This document shows, piece by piece, positions 7,549-16,142 of a stretch of DNA of 64,000 nt. The notes under the pieces were generated by a model, which ran no database searches, was not told where the DNA came from, and was given only the letters and a program-made list of their open reading frames with translations. Source of the stretch: TMED14 sp963925545 (GTDB taxonomy: Bacteria > Bacteroidota > Bacteroidia > Flavobacteriales > Schleiferiaceae); assembly GCA_963925545.1 (NCBI GenBank), contig CAWUSA010000005.1, positions 1-64,000 of the forward strand, read 5' to 3'. Every line of letters begins with the position of its first letter. The first letter of the stretch is position 1. Position numbers and translations under genes: made by a program.

Positions 7549-10500
7549 GTCAACATTTCCCTGAAGAGGGTTCATTGAACCTGCCTGATATCCAAGCAAA
7601 GCAGCTGGCCCACTGGGCAACGGAATCTGTGTTTGACCAATCCATCCGCCAAGAAGGAACGCCTTTTGTTTTTTACGAAGGCCCCCCCTCTGCCAACGGC
7701 ATGCCCGGCATTCATCATGTCATGGGTCGTGCCATCAAGGACCTGGTCTGTCGCTACAAGTCCATGAAGGGCTTCAAGGTGGAGCGTCGCGCAGGGTGGG
7801 ACACCCACGGATTGCCTGTGGAGCTGGGTGTGGAAAAAGCCTTAGGGATAACCAAAGAAGACATCGGCAAAAGCATCAGCATCGCTGATTACAACGCCGC
7901 CTGCCGCAAGGCCGTCATGCAGTACACCGATGTGTGGAACAAGCTCACCGAGCAGATGGGCTATTGGGTCGATATGGAAAAGCCCTATGTCACTTACGAC
8001 AGCAAATACATTGAGACCGTGTGGTGGCTGCTTGGCCAGCTGAACAAAAAAGACTTGATCTACAAGGGCTACACTATTCAGCCCTACTCACCCAAGGCGG
8101 GCACCGGCCTGTCCTCACATGAGCTGAACCAACCGGGTTGCTACCGCGACGTCATGGACCTGTCTGCAACGGCCCTGTTTAAGGTGGTTAGCAATTCCGT
8201 TTTTGGCGAATCCAGCTGGGGAGATATCCACTTCATGGCATGGACCACCACGCCGTGGACCCTTCCATCAAACACCGCATTGACAGTGGGGCCTAAGATC
8301 CACTACAGCCGCATTGCCACTTACAACCCCTATACCCAAACCCCGCAAGAGGTCGTGCTAGCGACGGAGCTGCTGTCTGCCCATTTCGCTGAGGGCGATG
8401 AGGTGCTTGATGGTGACCTGCCCCTTCCTGAAGGGAAGGTTCTGCCATGGAAGCGGGTATCTGAGCACCTTGGCGCTGACCTGATTAACATCCGCTACGA
8501 GCAGCTTCTGCCTTATTGCCAGCCACATGAAGATGCAGATAAGGCCTTTGTGGTCATATCCGGTGACTTTGTCACCACAGAAAATGGCACGGGACTGGTT
8601 CACACCGCCCCCACCTTTGGTCAAGATGATGCCAGGGTCGCTGCTGCCGCAGGCGTTCCGGGTATGATGGTCCCCGACAAGGACGGCAACTTGGTTCCCC
8701 TGGTGGACCTGCAGGGTCGCTTTGTCTCGGTCATGGGCGAACTCGCCGGACAGTACGTGAAACGTGAGTACTACGATGAAGGGGAAGCGCCTAAGCTCAG
8801 CGTGGACGAGCAAATCGGGATTGCCCTGAAGCTGGAAGGCAAGGCCTTCAAGGTTCAGAAATACGCCCACAGCTACCCGCATTGCTGGCGCACCGACAAG
8901 CCCGTCTTGTACTACCCTATGGACAGCTGGTTCATCCAAACCACCGCAGCAAAAGACCGATTGCAGACCTTGAATGACAGCATCCAGTGGAAGCCTAAAA
9001 GCACCGGCACCGGCCGCTTTGGAAACTGGCTGAAAAACCTCAATGACTGGAACCTCAGCAGAAGCCGCTACTGGGGCATCCCCTTGCCAATATGGCGCAC
9101 AGAAGACGGCAGCGAAACCATCGTCGTCTCCTCCCTGGAGGAGCTGAAGCTTGCCCTGGAGGCCTCCGTGAATGCAGGCCACATGGCGAGCAACCCGCTG
9201 GCAGACTTTGTGCCCGGCGACATGTCAACAGCAAACTATGCCCTGGTAGATCTGCATCGCCCGCAGGTGGATGGCTGGATTCTGACCTCATCCAAAGGGG
9301 AAGCTATGCAGCGAGAAAGCGACTTGATTGATGTGTGGTTTGACAGTGGATCCATGCCCTATGCACAGGTGCACTACCCCTTTGAAAACAAAGACCTCAT
9401 CGACAAGGGAACGGCATTCCCTGCTGACTTCATTGCAGAAGGCGTGGACCAGACCCGCGGGTGGTTCTTCACCCTGCATGCCATTGCCGGGATGGTCTTT
9501 GACTCCGTGGCTTACAAAAATGTCATCTCCAATGGGTTGGTGCTGGACAAAACCGGCCAGAAAATGTCCAAGAGACTGGGCAATGCTGTTGAACCCTTTG
9601 AGGCCATGAAGCAGTACGGCGCCGATGCGCTGCGCTGGTACATGATCACCAATGCACAGCCATGGGACAATTTGAAATTTGATTTTCAAGGTGTCACGGA
9701 GGTGCAGCGAAAATTCTTTGGAACCCTGCACAACAGCTATGGCTTCTTTGCCCTCTACGCCAACGTTGAAAAATTTGACCCCTCTGCAGCGCAAGTGCCC
9801 CTAGCTGACCGACCAGAAATTGATCGATGGGTCCTTTCTCGACTCAACACCTTGGTGGCAGAAAGCACCGCTGCCATGGACGCCTATGAACCCACCAAGG
9901 CCTTCAGGCCCGTGGCAGAATTTGTCAGTGATGAACTCAGCAACTGGTACGTGCGACTCTGTCGCAGGCGATTCTGGAAAAGCGAGATGGGGCCAGACAA
10001 GATGGCTGCTTACCAGACCTTGTACACCTGCCTGGATAGCGTTGCCCGCTTGATTGCTCCCCTGGCACCCTTCTACGCAGACCACCTCTACCGCAACCTG
10101 CACAGCGACGCCACCTCTGTCCATCTGGCCGACTACCCGGAAGTAGACAGCAGCTGCATCGATCAGGGGCTTGAGCGCCGCATGGCCCTTGCGCAGCGCA
10201 TGAGCTCTTTGGTTCTTAGCGTACGGAAAAAAGAAAAAATCCGAGTCAGACAGCCCATCGGCACCGTCCTGGTTCCCATCTTGGATGCGCAGCAACGCAA
10301 GGATGTCATGGCTGTTGAATCCTTGGTTTGCGCTGAGGTCAATGCCAAATCTCTCACCCTGGTGGATGAGGATTCTGGGGTCTTTTCTAAAGAGGCTAAG
10401 CCCAATTTCAAAACCTTAGGCCAGAAGGCTGGTTCCCGCATGAAGGCCCTGGCTGCAGCCATTGTTGCCATGTCGGACAAGGAGCTTTCTGCCTTGGAAA

Positions 10501-10925
10501 CCGATGGCACATTGTCCCTCAAGCTTGACGACGGCCCCTTTGAGCTGACCGCAGAGGACGTGTTGATTCAAACCTCTGACATCCCTGGCATGGCCGTGGC
10601 ATCAGACCGCGGCGTCACCCTGGCAGTTGATCTCACACTCAGTCCAGAGCTGTTGTCTGAAGGCCTTGCCCGTGAAGCAATCAACCGTTTGCAAAACCTC
10701 CGCAAGGATTCGGGCCTGGCCATCACCGATCGCATCGATGTCTGTGCCAACGGTGCTGAAGCAGTTTTAGCGGCCATGGAAACCCACCGCCATGTCATCA
10801 TGGACGAGGTGCTGGCCAACGCCCTCACCCTGACCGATGCTTTTTGCTCTGAGGATCAAGGCTGGCATCGACTTGAATCCAACTTAGAGGGACATGCAAT
10901 GACCTTCTACCTTAAGCGGGCCTAA
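7545..10925 (+). CDS. ileS: Isoleucyl-tRNA synthetase
   Basis: Class I aminoacyl-tRNA synthetase of 1126 residues that charges tRNA-Ile. The HIGH-type signature is in GPPSANGMPGIHHVMGR (about residues 40-60) and the KMSKR loop in GQKMSKRLGN (about residue 675). The editing (CP1) domain lies between, with TTPWTLPSNTAL and the later HCWRTDKP. The long C-terminal anticodon region and the DTHGLPVELGVEKALGI segment mark the eukaryote-like type 2 IleS, a class generally less sensitive to mupirocin. The ATG at 7545 overlaps the ridA stop and fits the family better than the upstream GTG at 7530. A 115-base gap follows before the DksA-like gene. Confidence 0.95.
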   Translation: MSQHFPEEGSLNLPDIQAKQLAHWATESVFDQSIRQEGTPFVFYEGPPSANGMPGIHHVMGRAIKDLVCRYKSMKGFKVERRAGWDTHGLPVELGVEKALGITKEDIGKSISIADYNAACRKAVMQYTDVWNKLTEQMGYWVDMEKPYVTYDSKYIETVWWLLGQLNKKDLIYKGYTIQPYSPKAGTGLSSHELNQPGCYRDVMDLSATALFKVVSNSVFGESSWGDIHFMAWTTTPWTLPSNTALTVGPKIHYSRIATYNPYTQTPQEVVLATELLSAHFAEGDEVLDGDLPLPEGKVLPWKRVSEHLGADLINIRYEQLLPYCQPHEDADKAFVVISGDFVTTENGTGLVHTAPTFGQDDARVAAAAGVPGMMVPDKDGNLVPLVDLQGRFVSVMGELAGQYVKREYYDEGEAPKLSVDEQIGIALKLEGKAFKVQKYAHSYPHCWRTDKPVLYYPMDSWFIQTTAAKDRLQTLNDSIQWKPKSTGTGRFGNWLKNLNDWNLSRSRYWGIPLPIWRTEDGSETIVVSSLEELKLALEASVNAGHMASNPLADFVPGDMSTANYALVDLHRPQVDGWILTSSKGEAMQRESDLIDVWFDSGSMPYAQVHYPFENKDLIDKGTAFPADFIAEGVDQTRGWFFTLHAIAGMVFDSVAYKNVISNGLVLDKTGQKMSKRLGNAVEPFEAMKQYGADALRWYMITNAQPWDNLKFDFQGVTEVQRKFFGTLHNSYGFFALYANVEKFDPSAAQVPLADRPEIDRWVLSRLNTLVAESTAAMDAYEPTKAFRPVAEFVSDELSNWYVRLCRRRFWKSEMGPDKMAAYQTLYTCLDSVARLIAPLAPFYADHLYRNLHSDATSVHLADYPEVDSSCIDQGLERRMALAQRMSSLVLSVRKKEKIRVRQPIGTVLVPILDAQQRKDVMAVESLVCAEVNAKSLTLVDEDSGVFSKEAKPNFKTLGQKAGSRMKALAAAIVAMSDKELSALETDGTLSLKLDDGPFELTAEDVLIQTSDIPGMAVASDRGVTLAVDLTLSPELLSEGLAREAINRLQNLRKDSGLAITDRIDVCANGAEAVLAAMETHRHVIMDEVLANALTLTDAFCSEDQGWHRLESNLEGHAMTFYLKRA

Positions 10926-11005
10926 GGCATACTAGAGATAGCGCTAAGCCTGTACCAAAGCAGCTATCAGAATATTTTTCAACCCCCTGCAATTGAATGT
11001 GGGAC

Positions 11006-11035
11006 TTTGCCTACATTCACGCTCTTAATACTTTG
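11006..11035 (+). promoter_or_regulatory. Candidate promoter of the dksA-like/lspA operon
   Basis: TTTG at 11006-11009 is followed, after 19 bases, by TACTTTG at 11029-11035, one base shorter than TAnnTTTG. The ATG at 11041 is five bases further on. Spacing to the -33 element is normal for Bacteroidota. If used, the transcript would be leaderless or nearly so. Confidence 0.35.
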
Positions 11036-11040
11036 AAGTC

Positions 11041-11421
11041 ATGTCTGACAACAACGAACGCTACAACGACGCCGAATTAAAGGAATTCCGCGATCTTATC
11101 GAGAAAAAAATCACCCAATCAGAGGAGGATCTCCATTTGCTGCGCGAGCAGTTTGCCAATGACATGAACAATGGCACTGATGACACGGCCCCCAGCTTCA
11201 AAAGCTTTGAAGAAGGATCTGAAACCATGAGCAAAGAGGCCAACGCACAGTTGGCTGCACGTCAGGAGCGATTCTTGCGTGACCTCAAAGCTGCCTTGGT
11301 ACGCATTGAAAACAAGACCTTTGGGATCTGTCGCGTGACGGGCAAGAAAATTGAATACGAGCGACTCAAGCTGGTACCACATGCGACCATGAGCATGGAG
11401 GCCAAGCTGCGCCAGAAGTGA
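11041..11421 (+). CDS. DksA/TraR-like regulator with degenerate zinc finger
   Basis: A 126-residue protein of the DksA/TraR superfamily, which in proteobacteria binds the RNA polymerase secondary channel and modulates initiation, often with ppGpp. The N-terminal half is a charged coiled coil. The C-terminal half has the family stretch LVRIENKTFGICRVTGKKI and LKLVPHATMSMEAK. A canonical DksA finger has four cysteines; here only the Cys in GICRVTG remains, the others being T, P/H and M. This loss is seen in the Bacteroidota version of the family, as far as I recall. It heads a run with lspA (GTGA overlap) and an M28 peptidase. Confidence 0.8.
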   Translation: MSDNNERYNDAELKEFRDLIEKKITQSEEDLHLLREQFANDMNNGTDDTAPSFKSFEEGSETMSKEANAQLAARQERFLRDLKAALVRIENKTFGICRVTGKKIEYERLKLVPHATMSMEAKLRQK

Positions 11422-12065
11422 AATCTCTGAAGGCACCCATTGCCCTGGTATTCCTATTGATCCTTGTTGATCAAACCATTAAAATTTGGATTAAAACCAC
11501 CTTTGCCTTGGGGGAGAGCTTGGAAATTTTGCCATGGTTTCAACTCCATTTGGTGGAAAACCCCGGCATGGCCTATGGCCTGCAATGGGGCGGCATCACA
11601 GGCAAGTATTTTTTGAGCATTTTTCGCCTCCTGGCCATCCTAGGCATCAGCTACTACCTCTGGGACATCTGGAAAAAAGGTGCGAGGCCCGCAGCCATCT
11701 GGGGGCTATCCCTTGTGCTGGCTGGCGCGATTGGCAATGTGACAGACAGCCTATTCTACGGCTTGCTCTTTGACCGCGGACTGGTTTACCACGCAGAAGC
11801 CGGTCGATGGCTGGCCTATTCCGGCGTGGCTGAGTGGGGCAGCGGCTATGCCCCTGTGCTGATTGGCAATGTGGTGGACATGTTTTACTTCCCGCTTTGG
11901 AAAGGCACACTGCCCGAGTGGATCCCTTTCAAAGGGGGTGACTACTTCATCTTTTTTCGTCCCGTCTTCAATTTTGCAGACAGCTGTGTAAGCATTGGCA
12001 TCCTATGGCTCTTTTTCGCCTCTCGACACCCTTACGGCTGGATGTCACAACCCAATGACCCATGA
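11418..12065 (+). CDS. lspA: Lipoprotein signal peptidase
   Basis: Signal peptidase II, an inner-membrane aspartyl protease that cleaves prolipoproteins before the acylated cysteine. The 215-residue sequence has four hydrophobic segments. The conserved motifs are VENPGMAYG, GAIGNVTDS, and the two catalytic aspartates in GNVVDMFYF and FNFADSC. It is longer than the E. coli enzyme (164) because of an insertion between GNVTD and GNVVD, as is common in Bacteroidota. It starts with GTG inside the stop of the DksA-like gene and its own stop overlaps the following ATG, so it is translationally coupled on both sides. It would serve the many lipoproteins in this window. Confidence 0.95.
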   Translation: MKSLKAPIALVFLLILVDQTIKIWIKTTFALGESLEILPWFQLHLVENPGMAYGLQWGGITGKYFLSIFRLLAILGISYYLWDIWKKGARPAAIWGLSLVLAGAIGNVTDSLFYGLLFDRGLVYHAEAGRWLAYSGVAEWGSGYAPVLIGNVVDMFYFPLWKGTLPEWIPFKGGDYFIFFRPVFNFADSCVSIGILWLFFASRHPYGWMSQPNDP

Positions 12066-13486
12066 TCATTCACACCATTACCCGTCGCCTTGCGTTGCTG
12101 ACCCTTGTGTTCTCCAGCCTTTCCGCTCAGGCACAAATCATCAAATGCGGCAGCGTCGATTCAGAAGCTGAAATGCGCATGCAGCGCGACATGGACTACC
12201 TAGCCTCTGATGAGCTGGGCGGCCGATTGCCAGGAACCCCCGGCGCTGAACTTGCCATGGGCCATGTGATTGAGGCCTTCCAAAACGCAGGACTCAAGCC
12301 TTATTTCAAAGGCAAATACACCCAATCCTTTGCCGTTCCCCGGCCCGCTTCCGTGCCTGCTGAACTCAATGGCCTGTGGCGCGGTCGCCGCCAACTCAAA
12401 GTGGATGAAGGCTTCTTGCCAAGCCCCTATGCGCACAACGCCACAGTAGAAGGCAAGACCCGCTATGTCGGGCATGGCCTAGTGCACGAGGCCTCTGGCC
12501 TGGACGCCTACCAAGGCAAGAACCTAGACGGTCGCATCGCCGTGATGCAGCTCAACATCTCTGGCCAACTCAAGGCCTCTGTAGGCAAGGCCGCCAGCAT
12601 GCGAAGCCGCATTAATGTGGCCCGGGAACATGGCGCCATCGGTGTGCTGTTTATTGACCCATCCTTGCCACGCAACAAGATTCTACCAACCTACCGCCCT
12701 AAGCGAACCCATGACTTAGGTCTGCCTTCTGCCATCATTGGCACCCGAAAGGCTTCACGTAAAATGCGCCGCAATTACCGATCGATTCGCTTACAGACCA
12801 CCATCATTTCACAAAATGCCGAGGCCTACAATGTGGGTGGCTACTTGGACTTAGGGGCTGAGCAAACCATCATCCTAGGAGCGCACTATGACCATGTCGG
12901 GCTAGGCTACTGGGGTTCAGGCAAACCAGAAGCTGCCGGCGAGGTGCACAATGGCGCCGACGACAACGCCAGCGGCACCACGCTGCTCATGGAAATGGCA
13001 CGTCAGCTATCACTTCGCGGTGATTTACAAAAGCGCAATGTGCTGTTCCTGGCGTTTTCTGGCGAAGAAGATGGCCTCGTGGGGTCCAAGTATTTTGTGA
13101 ACGAAGGGAGCTTTGACCCTTCCGCCTTTTCCTACATGATCAACATGGATATGGTAGGTCGCCTCAAGCAAGGCGACAGCCTCACTATCTACGCCACCAG
13201 CTCTGCAGCAGAGTGGCCGGAGATCATCAGGGACATGCCCTGTGATCAGTACCAGATCAATGAGGTCAGGGACCTGTTCCCTCGATCTGACCATGCCTCC
13301 TTTGCGCGAGCTGGCCTACCGGCCATCATGCTCTTCACTGGCTTCCACGATGACTACCACCGCCCAGAAGACGACATCGAATTCATTGATATTCCCGGCA
13401 TGGCCCGCGTGGCAGAAGCTGCCTTGGAAATCATTCGCCGCGCGCAGTCCGTGGATCGGCTTACTTACATCCCTCCAGGCAAATAG
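12062..13486 (+). CDS. Secreted M28 family zinc aminopeptidase
   Basis: A 474-residue exported metallopeptidase. Residues 1-25 are a signal peptide ending SLSAQAQ. A PA-like insert lies at about 120-250. The M28 catalytic core has the zinc ligands and catalytic residues in order: LGAHYDHVGLG (His), NGADDNASG (bridging Asp), SGEEDGLVGS (catalytic Glu and ligand Glu), NMDMVGR (Asp) and GFHDDYHRPED (His). All key residues are present, so it should be active, probably removing N-terminal residues from peptides in the periplasm or outside the cell. It overlaps lspA by four bases; gpsA begins two bases after its stop. Confidence 0.9.
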   Translation: MIIHTITRRLALLTLVFSSLSAQAQIIKCGSVDSEAEMRMQRDMDYLASDELGGRLPGTPGAELAMGHVIEAFQNAGLKPYFKGKYTQSFAVPRPASVPAELNGLWRGRRQLKVDEGFLPSPYAHNATVEGKTRYVGHGLVHEASGLDAYQGKNLDGRIAVMQLNISGQLKASVGKAASMRSRINVAREHGAIGVLFIDPSLPRNKILPTYRPKRTHDLGLPSAIIGTRKASRKMRRNYRSIRLQTTIISQNAEAYNVGGYLDLGAEQTIILGAHYDHVGLGYWGSGKPEAAGEVHNGADDNASGTTLLMEMARQLSLRGDLQKRNVLFLAFSGEEDGLVGSKYFVNEGSFDPSAFSYMINMDMVGRLKQGDSLTIYATSSAAEWPEIIRDMPCDQYQINEVRDLFPRSDHASFARAGLPAIMLFTGFHDDYHRPEDDIEFIDIPGMARVAEAALEIIRRAQSVDRLTYIPPGK

Positions 13487-13488
13487 CC

Positions 13489-14481
13489 ATGGATGACCAG
13501 CTTCGCATCGCTGTTTTAGGCGGGGGCTCATGGGCCACCGCTCTGGTGAAAATATTCAGCAGCAACGCCCCTGTTGGCTGGTGGGTCAGAAGCGTTGACG
13601 ATGTTGCTCACATTCAACGCAACCACCACAACCCTCGCTACCTGAGCGATGTGGAACTGCACATGGACCGCATCGACTTGCACAGCGACTTGATGACCGT
13701 GGTCAAGCAAGCAGACATCCTGGTGTTGGCCGTTCCATCAGCCTTCATGGTCGATGCGCTGGCACCCCTGAAGGACATCTTAAAAACCAAGCGGGTCATC
13801 TCCGCCGTCAAGGGCATCGTGCCTGAAACCCACCAGATTGTGGGGGAGTATTTGCGGGACCACATGGGGCTAGATATGGCCCACTTTGGCGCCATCGTTG
13901 GTGCCTGTCACGCAGAAGAAGTGGCCTTGGAGCGCTTGTCTTATTTGACCGTTGCTGCACAGGATGGAGATTTGGCAAAAGCCATGGCTAAACGTTTACA
14001 AACGGATCATGTGCATGTCTCAACCATGGACGATGTGGTGGGTTGTGAGTATGCCGCCGTGCTGAAAAACATCTATGCCATCGCTGCCGGCCTGGCACAT
14101 GGACTTGGCTATGGCGACAACTTTCAAGCGGTGCTTGTGAGCAACGCACAGCGCGAAATGAAGCGCTTCATGAAGGCAGCCTACCCTATGAAGCGGAAAA
14201 TCACACACACCGCCTACTCCAGCGACCTCTTTGTCACCATGTACTCACCCTTCTCGCGCAACCGCACCCTGGGACATCTTGTCGGCAAAGGCTATTCCCT
14301 GAAATCAGCCATGGCAGAAATTGGCATGGTCGCAGAGGGCTACTATGCGGCCAAGCACATCTGGGAAGTCAAAAAAAATCGCGACGTGAAAATGCCTGTG
14401 GCCTCAGCCGTTCACAAGGTGCTTTACCGCAACATGCCACCCCAGAAAGCCCTGCAAATCCTGGCCAACAAGCTGGTCTGA
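13489..14481 (+). CDS. gpsA: Glycerol-3-phosphate dehydrogenase [NAD(P)+]
   Basis: Cytoplasmic enzyme making sn-glycerol-3-phosphate from dihydroxyacetone phosphate for phospholipids. The 330-residue protein starts with the Rossmann motif VLGGGSWATALVKIF. Further family motifs are LVLAVPSAFM, ISAVKGIVPET, the GACHAEEV segment (normally GPSFAxEV), and the catalytic-lysine/glycerol-binding region CEYAAVLKNIYAIAAGLAHGL (normally GxxxKNVxAIxxGxxxG). The GACHAEEV variant, with CH in place of the usual SF or SH, is typical of Bacteroidota as I recall. It follows the M28 gene with a 2-base gap; a 57-base gap with a candidate promoter follows. Confidence 0.93.
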   Translation: MDDQLRIAVLGGGSWATALVKIFSSNAPVGWWVRSVDDVAHIQRNHHNPRYLSDVELHMDRIDLHSDLMTVVKQADILVLAVPSAFMVDALAPLKDILKTKRVISAVKGIVPETHQIVGEYLRDHMGLDMAHFGAIVGACHAEEVALERLSYLTVAAQDGDLAKAMAKRLQTDHVHVSTMDDVVGCEYAAVLKNIYAIAAGLAHGLGYGDNFQAVLVSNAQREMKRFMKAAYPMKRKITHTAYSSDLFVTMYSPFSRNRTLGHLVGKGYSLKSAMAEIGMVAEGYYAAKHIWEVKKNRDVKMPVASAVHKVLYRNMPPQKALQILANKLV

Positions 14482-14492
14482 AGTCTGGCGGC

Positions 14493-14520
14493 TTGAACTT
14501 GCTGCGATGTTGTACTTTTA
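14493..14520 (+). promoter_or_regulatory. Candidate promoter of tatA-gatA
   Basis: TTG at 14493-14495, a 17-base spacer and TACTTTTA at 14513-14520, a 7 of 8 match to TAnnTTTG. Transcription would start about 12 bases before the tatA ATG at 14539. A second box-like TAATTTG at 14526-14532 lies six bases from the ATG. Confidence 0.35.
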
Positions 14521-14538
14521 CGGTCTAATTTGATTGCT

Positions 14539-14724
14539 ATGATGAGCATTTTTATGGCCATAGGCCCCTACCAAATCGGAGTGATTGTTCTCGTGATTGT
14601 TCTCCTTTTTGGTGGACGCAAGATTCCTGAGCTGATGAAAGGCCTTGGCGGTGGTGTCAAGGAATTCAAAAAAGCCATCAAGGACGACGACGACGACGAC
14701 AAGACCGAATCCGGCGAAGAGTGA
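14539..14724 (+). CDS. tatA: Sec-independent translocase TatA/E
   Basis: A 61-residue TatA/E protein, the pore-forming subunit for export of folded proteins. It has a single N-terminal membrane segment (IGVIVLVIVLLFGG), the hallmark FGGRKIPELMKGLGGGVKEFK with the short hinge and amphipathic helix, and a very acidic tail with six Asp in a row. ATG codons at 14539, 14542 and 14554 are all possible starts; the last would match the usual short N-terminus, while 14539 gives the MMSIFMAIG form. TTG at 14530 is less likely. Its stop overlaps gatA (GTGA). TatC is not in this window. Confidence 0.9.
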   Translation: MMSIFMAIGPYQIGVIVLVIVLLFGGRKIPELMKGLGGGVKEFKKAIKDDDDDDKTESGEE

Positions 14725-16142
14725 TCTTTTCCAACCTCACTGATTTGCATGACGCATTGCGATCAGGCAAGACAACCTGTGTCCAGCTGGTTCATGATGC
14801 CCTTGCGCGCGCTGACGCGGCAAAGGACCTGAATGCCTTTGTAGAGGTCTTCCCTGAGTCTGCCCTGGCAAAGGCAAATCAAGTGGACGCTTCCCTGGCC
14901 AGCGGAACTGCCGGCCCCCTAGCTGGCATGGTGATGGCCATCAAGGACAACCTCTCTTATGCAGGTCACGCCATGAGTGCCAGCTCAAAAATTTTGAACA
15001 ACTACACCTCGCCTTACACCGCCACCGCAGTGCAGCGACTGTTGGATGCCGATGCCATCATCCTTGGTCGCACCGGCTGCGATGAGTTTGCCATGGGCTC
15101 CTCCAACGAGACCTCCTTCCATGGCCCCGTAAAGAACCCTGTGGATCCAACAAAAACCCCTGGCGGATCGTCTGGTGGATCCGCGTCAGCGGTTGGCGCA
15201 AACATTGTGCAAGCAGCCCTGGGAACCGATACCGGTGGATCCATCCGCCAACCCGCAGCCTTTTGCGGCATCTATGGTTCCAAGCCCACCTATGGTCGCG
15301 TCTCGCGCTACGGCGCCGTGGCCTACGCCTCTTCCTTTGACCAAATTGGTCCCTTAGCTCGCAGCCTGGAAGACATGGCCGCCATCACGCAAGTGATTGC
15401 TGGCGAAGACGTCATGGATGGCACCTGTTCCGACCGAGCCGTGCCTGAGATGTTTAAGCCCCCTCAAGCTAAACCCATGACCTTTGGTTATTACCCAGCT
15501 GTGGTAGACAACCCTTCCTTGGACCCAGAGATCCAAAGCCATTTTAACCGTTTAAAAGGGGAACTTGAAGCCGCAGGTCACCAAATGAAGCCGCTGGCTT
15601 TTGACCTCCTGGACAGCTTGGTTCCCATCTATTATATCCTGACCACGGCAGAAGCCAGTGCCAACCTCTCTCGCTACGATGGCATGCGCTATGGCCACCG
15701 AGCTGAAGGCACGGAAGGGCTGGAAGACATGTACAAGTCCTCCCGTTCTGAAGGCTTTGGCGCTGAAGTCAAGCGCCGCATCATGCTGGGAACTTTTGTT
15801 CTGAGTGCCGGCTACTTTGACGCCTATTACGCCAAGGCGCAAAAGGCCCGTCGGGTGGTTCGCGATGCAACCCTGTCTGACCTTCAAGGGGTGGACGCCA
15901 TCATTGGGCCCACCACGCCACACACCGCTTTTGAGATTGGGCTAGAACACAAGGACCCCACAGCCTTGTACCTGGAGGACATCTTCACCGTGCAAGCGCC
16001 CATCGCCGGCATTCCCGCCCTGTCAATCCCTGCAGGCACGCACAGCAATGGCCTGCCCTATGGCTGGCAAATCATGGTTGATGCCTTTGAGGACGACAAG
16101 TTATTCACCATGGCCATGGTCATGGAAGCGGCACAAGCATGA
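14721..16142 (+). CDS. gatA: Aspartyl/glutamyl-tRNA(Asn/Gln) amidotransferase subunit A
   Basis: Amidase subunit of the GatCAB complex, which releases ammonia from glutamine for conversion of misacylated Glu-tRNA-Gln or Asp-tRNA-Asn. The 473-residue protein carries the amidase signature Ser-cisSer-Lys triad: Lys in MVMAIKDNLSY, the cis-Ser in GGSSGGSASAV and the nucleophile Ser in GTDTGGSIRQPA. The sequence GDxxxKSSRSEGFGxEVKRRIMLGTF is also diagnostic of GatA over other amidases. It begins with GTG in the tatA stop and ends in an ATGA overlap with the transglycosylase. GatB and GatC are not here, as is common. Confidence 0.93.
   Translation: MIFSNLTDLHDALRSGKTTCVQLVHDALARADAAKDLNAFVEVFPESALAKANQVDASLASGTAGPLAGMVMAIKDNLSYAGHAMSASSKILNNYTSPYTATAVQRLLDADAIILGRTGCDEFAMGSSNETSFHGPVKNPVDPTKTPGGSSGGSASAVGANIVQAALGTDTGGSIRQPAAFCGIYGSKPTYGRVSRYGAVAYASSFDQIGPLARSLEDMAAITQVIAGEDVMDGTCSDRAVPEMFKPPQAKPMTFGYYPAVVDNPSLDPEIQSHFNRLKGELEAAGHQMKPLAFDLLDSLVPIYYILTTAEASANLSRYDGMRYGHRAEGTEGLEDMYKSSRSEGFGAEVKRRIMLGTFVLSAGYFDAYYAKAQKARRVVRDATLSDLQGVDAIIGPTTPHTAFEIGLEHKDPTALYLEDIFTVQAPIAGIPALSIPAGTHSNGLPYGWQIMVDAFEDDKLFTMAMVMEAAQA

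Noticed and set aside
8358..9182. Long antisense open frame (274 codons) within ileS
   Set aside because: It is the reverse-strand shadow of ileS; the translation has no family signature and the plus-strand gene is certain.
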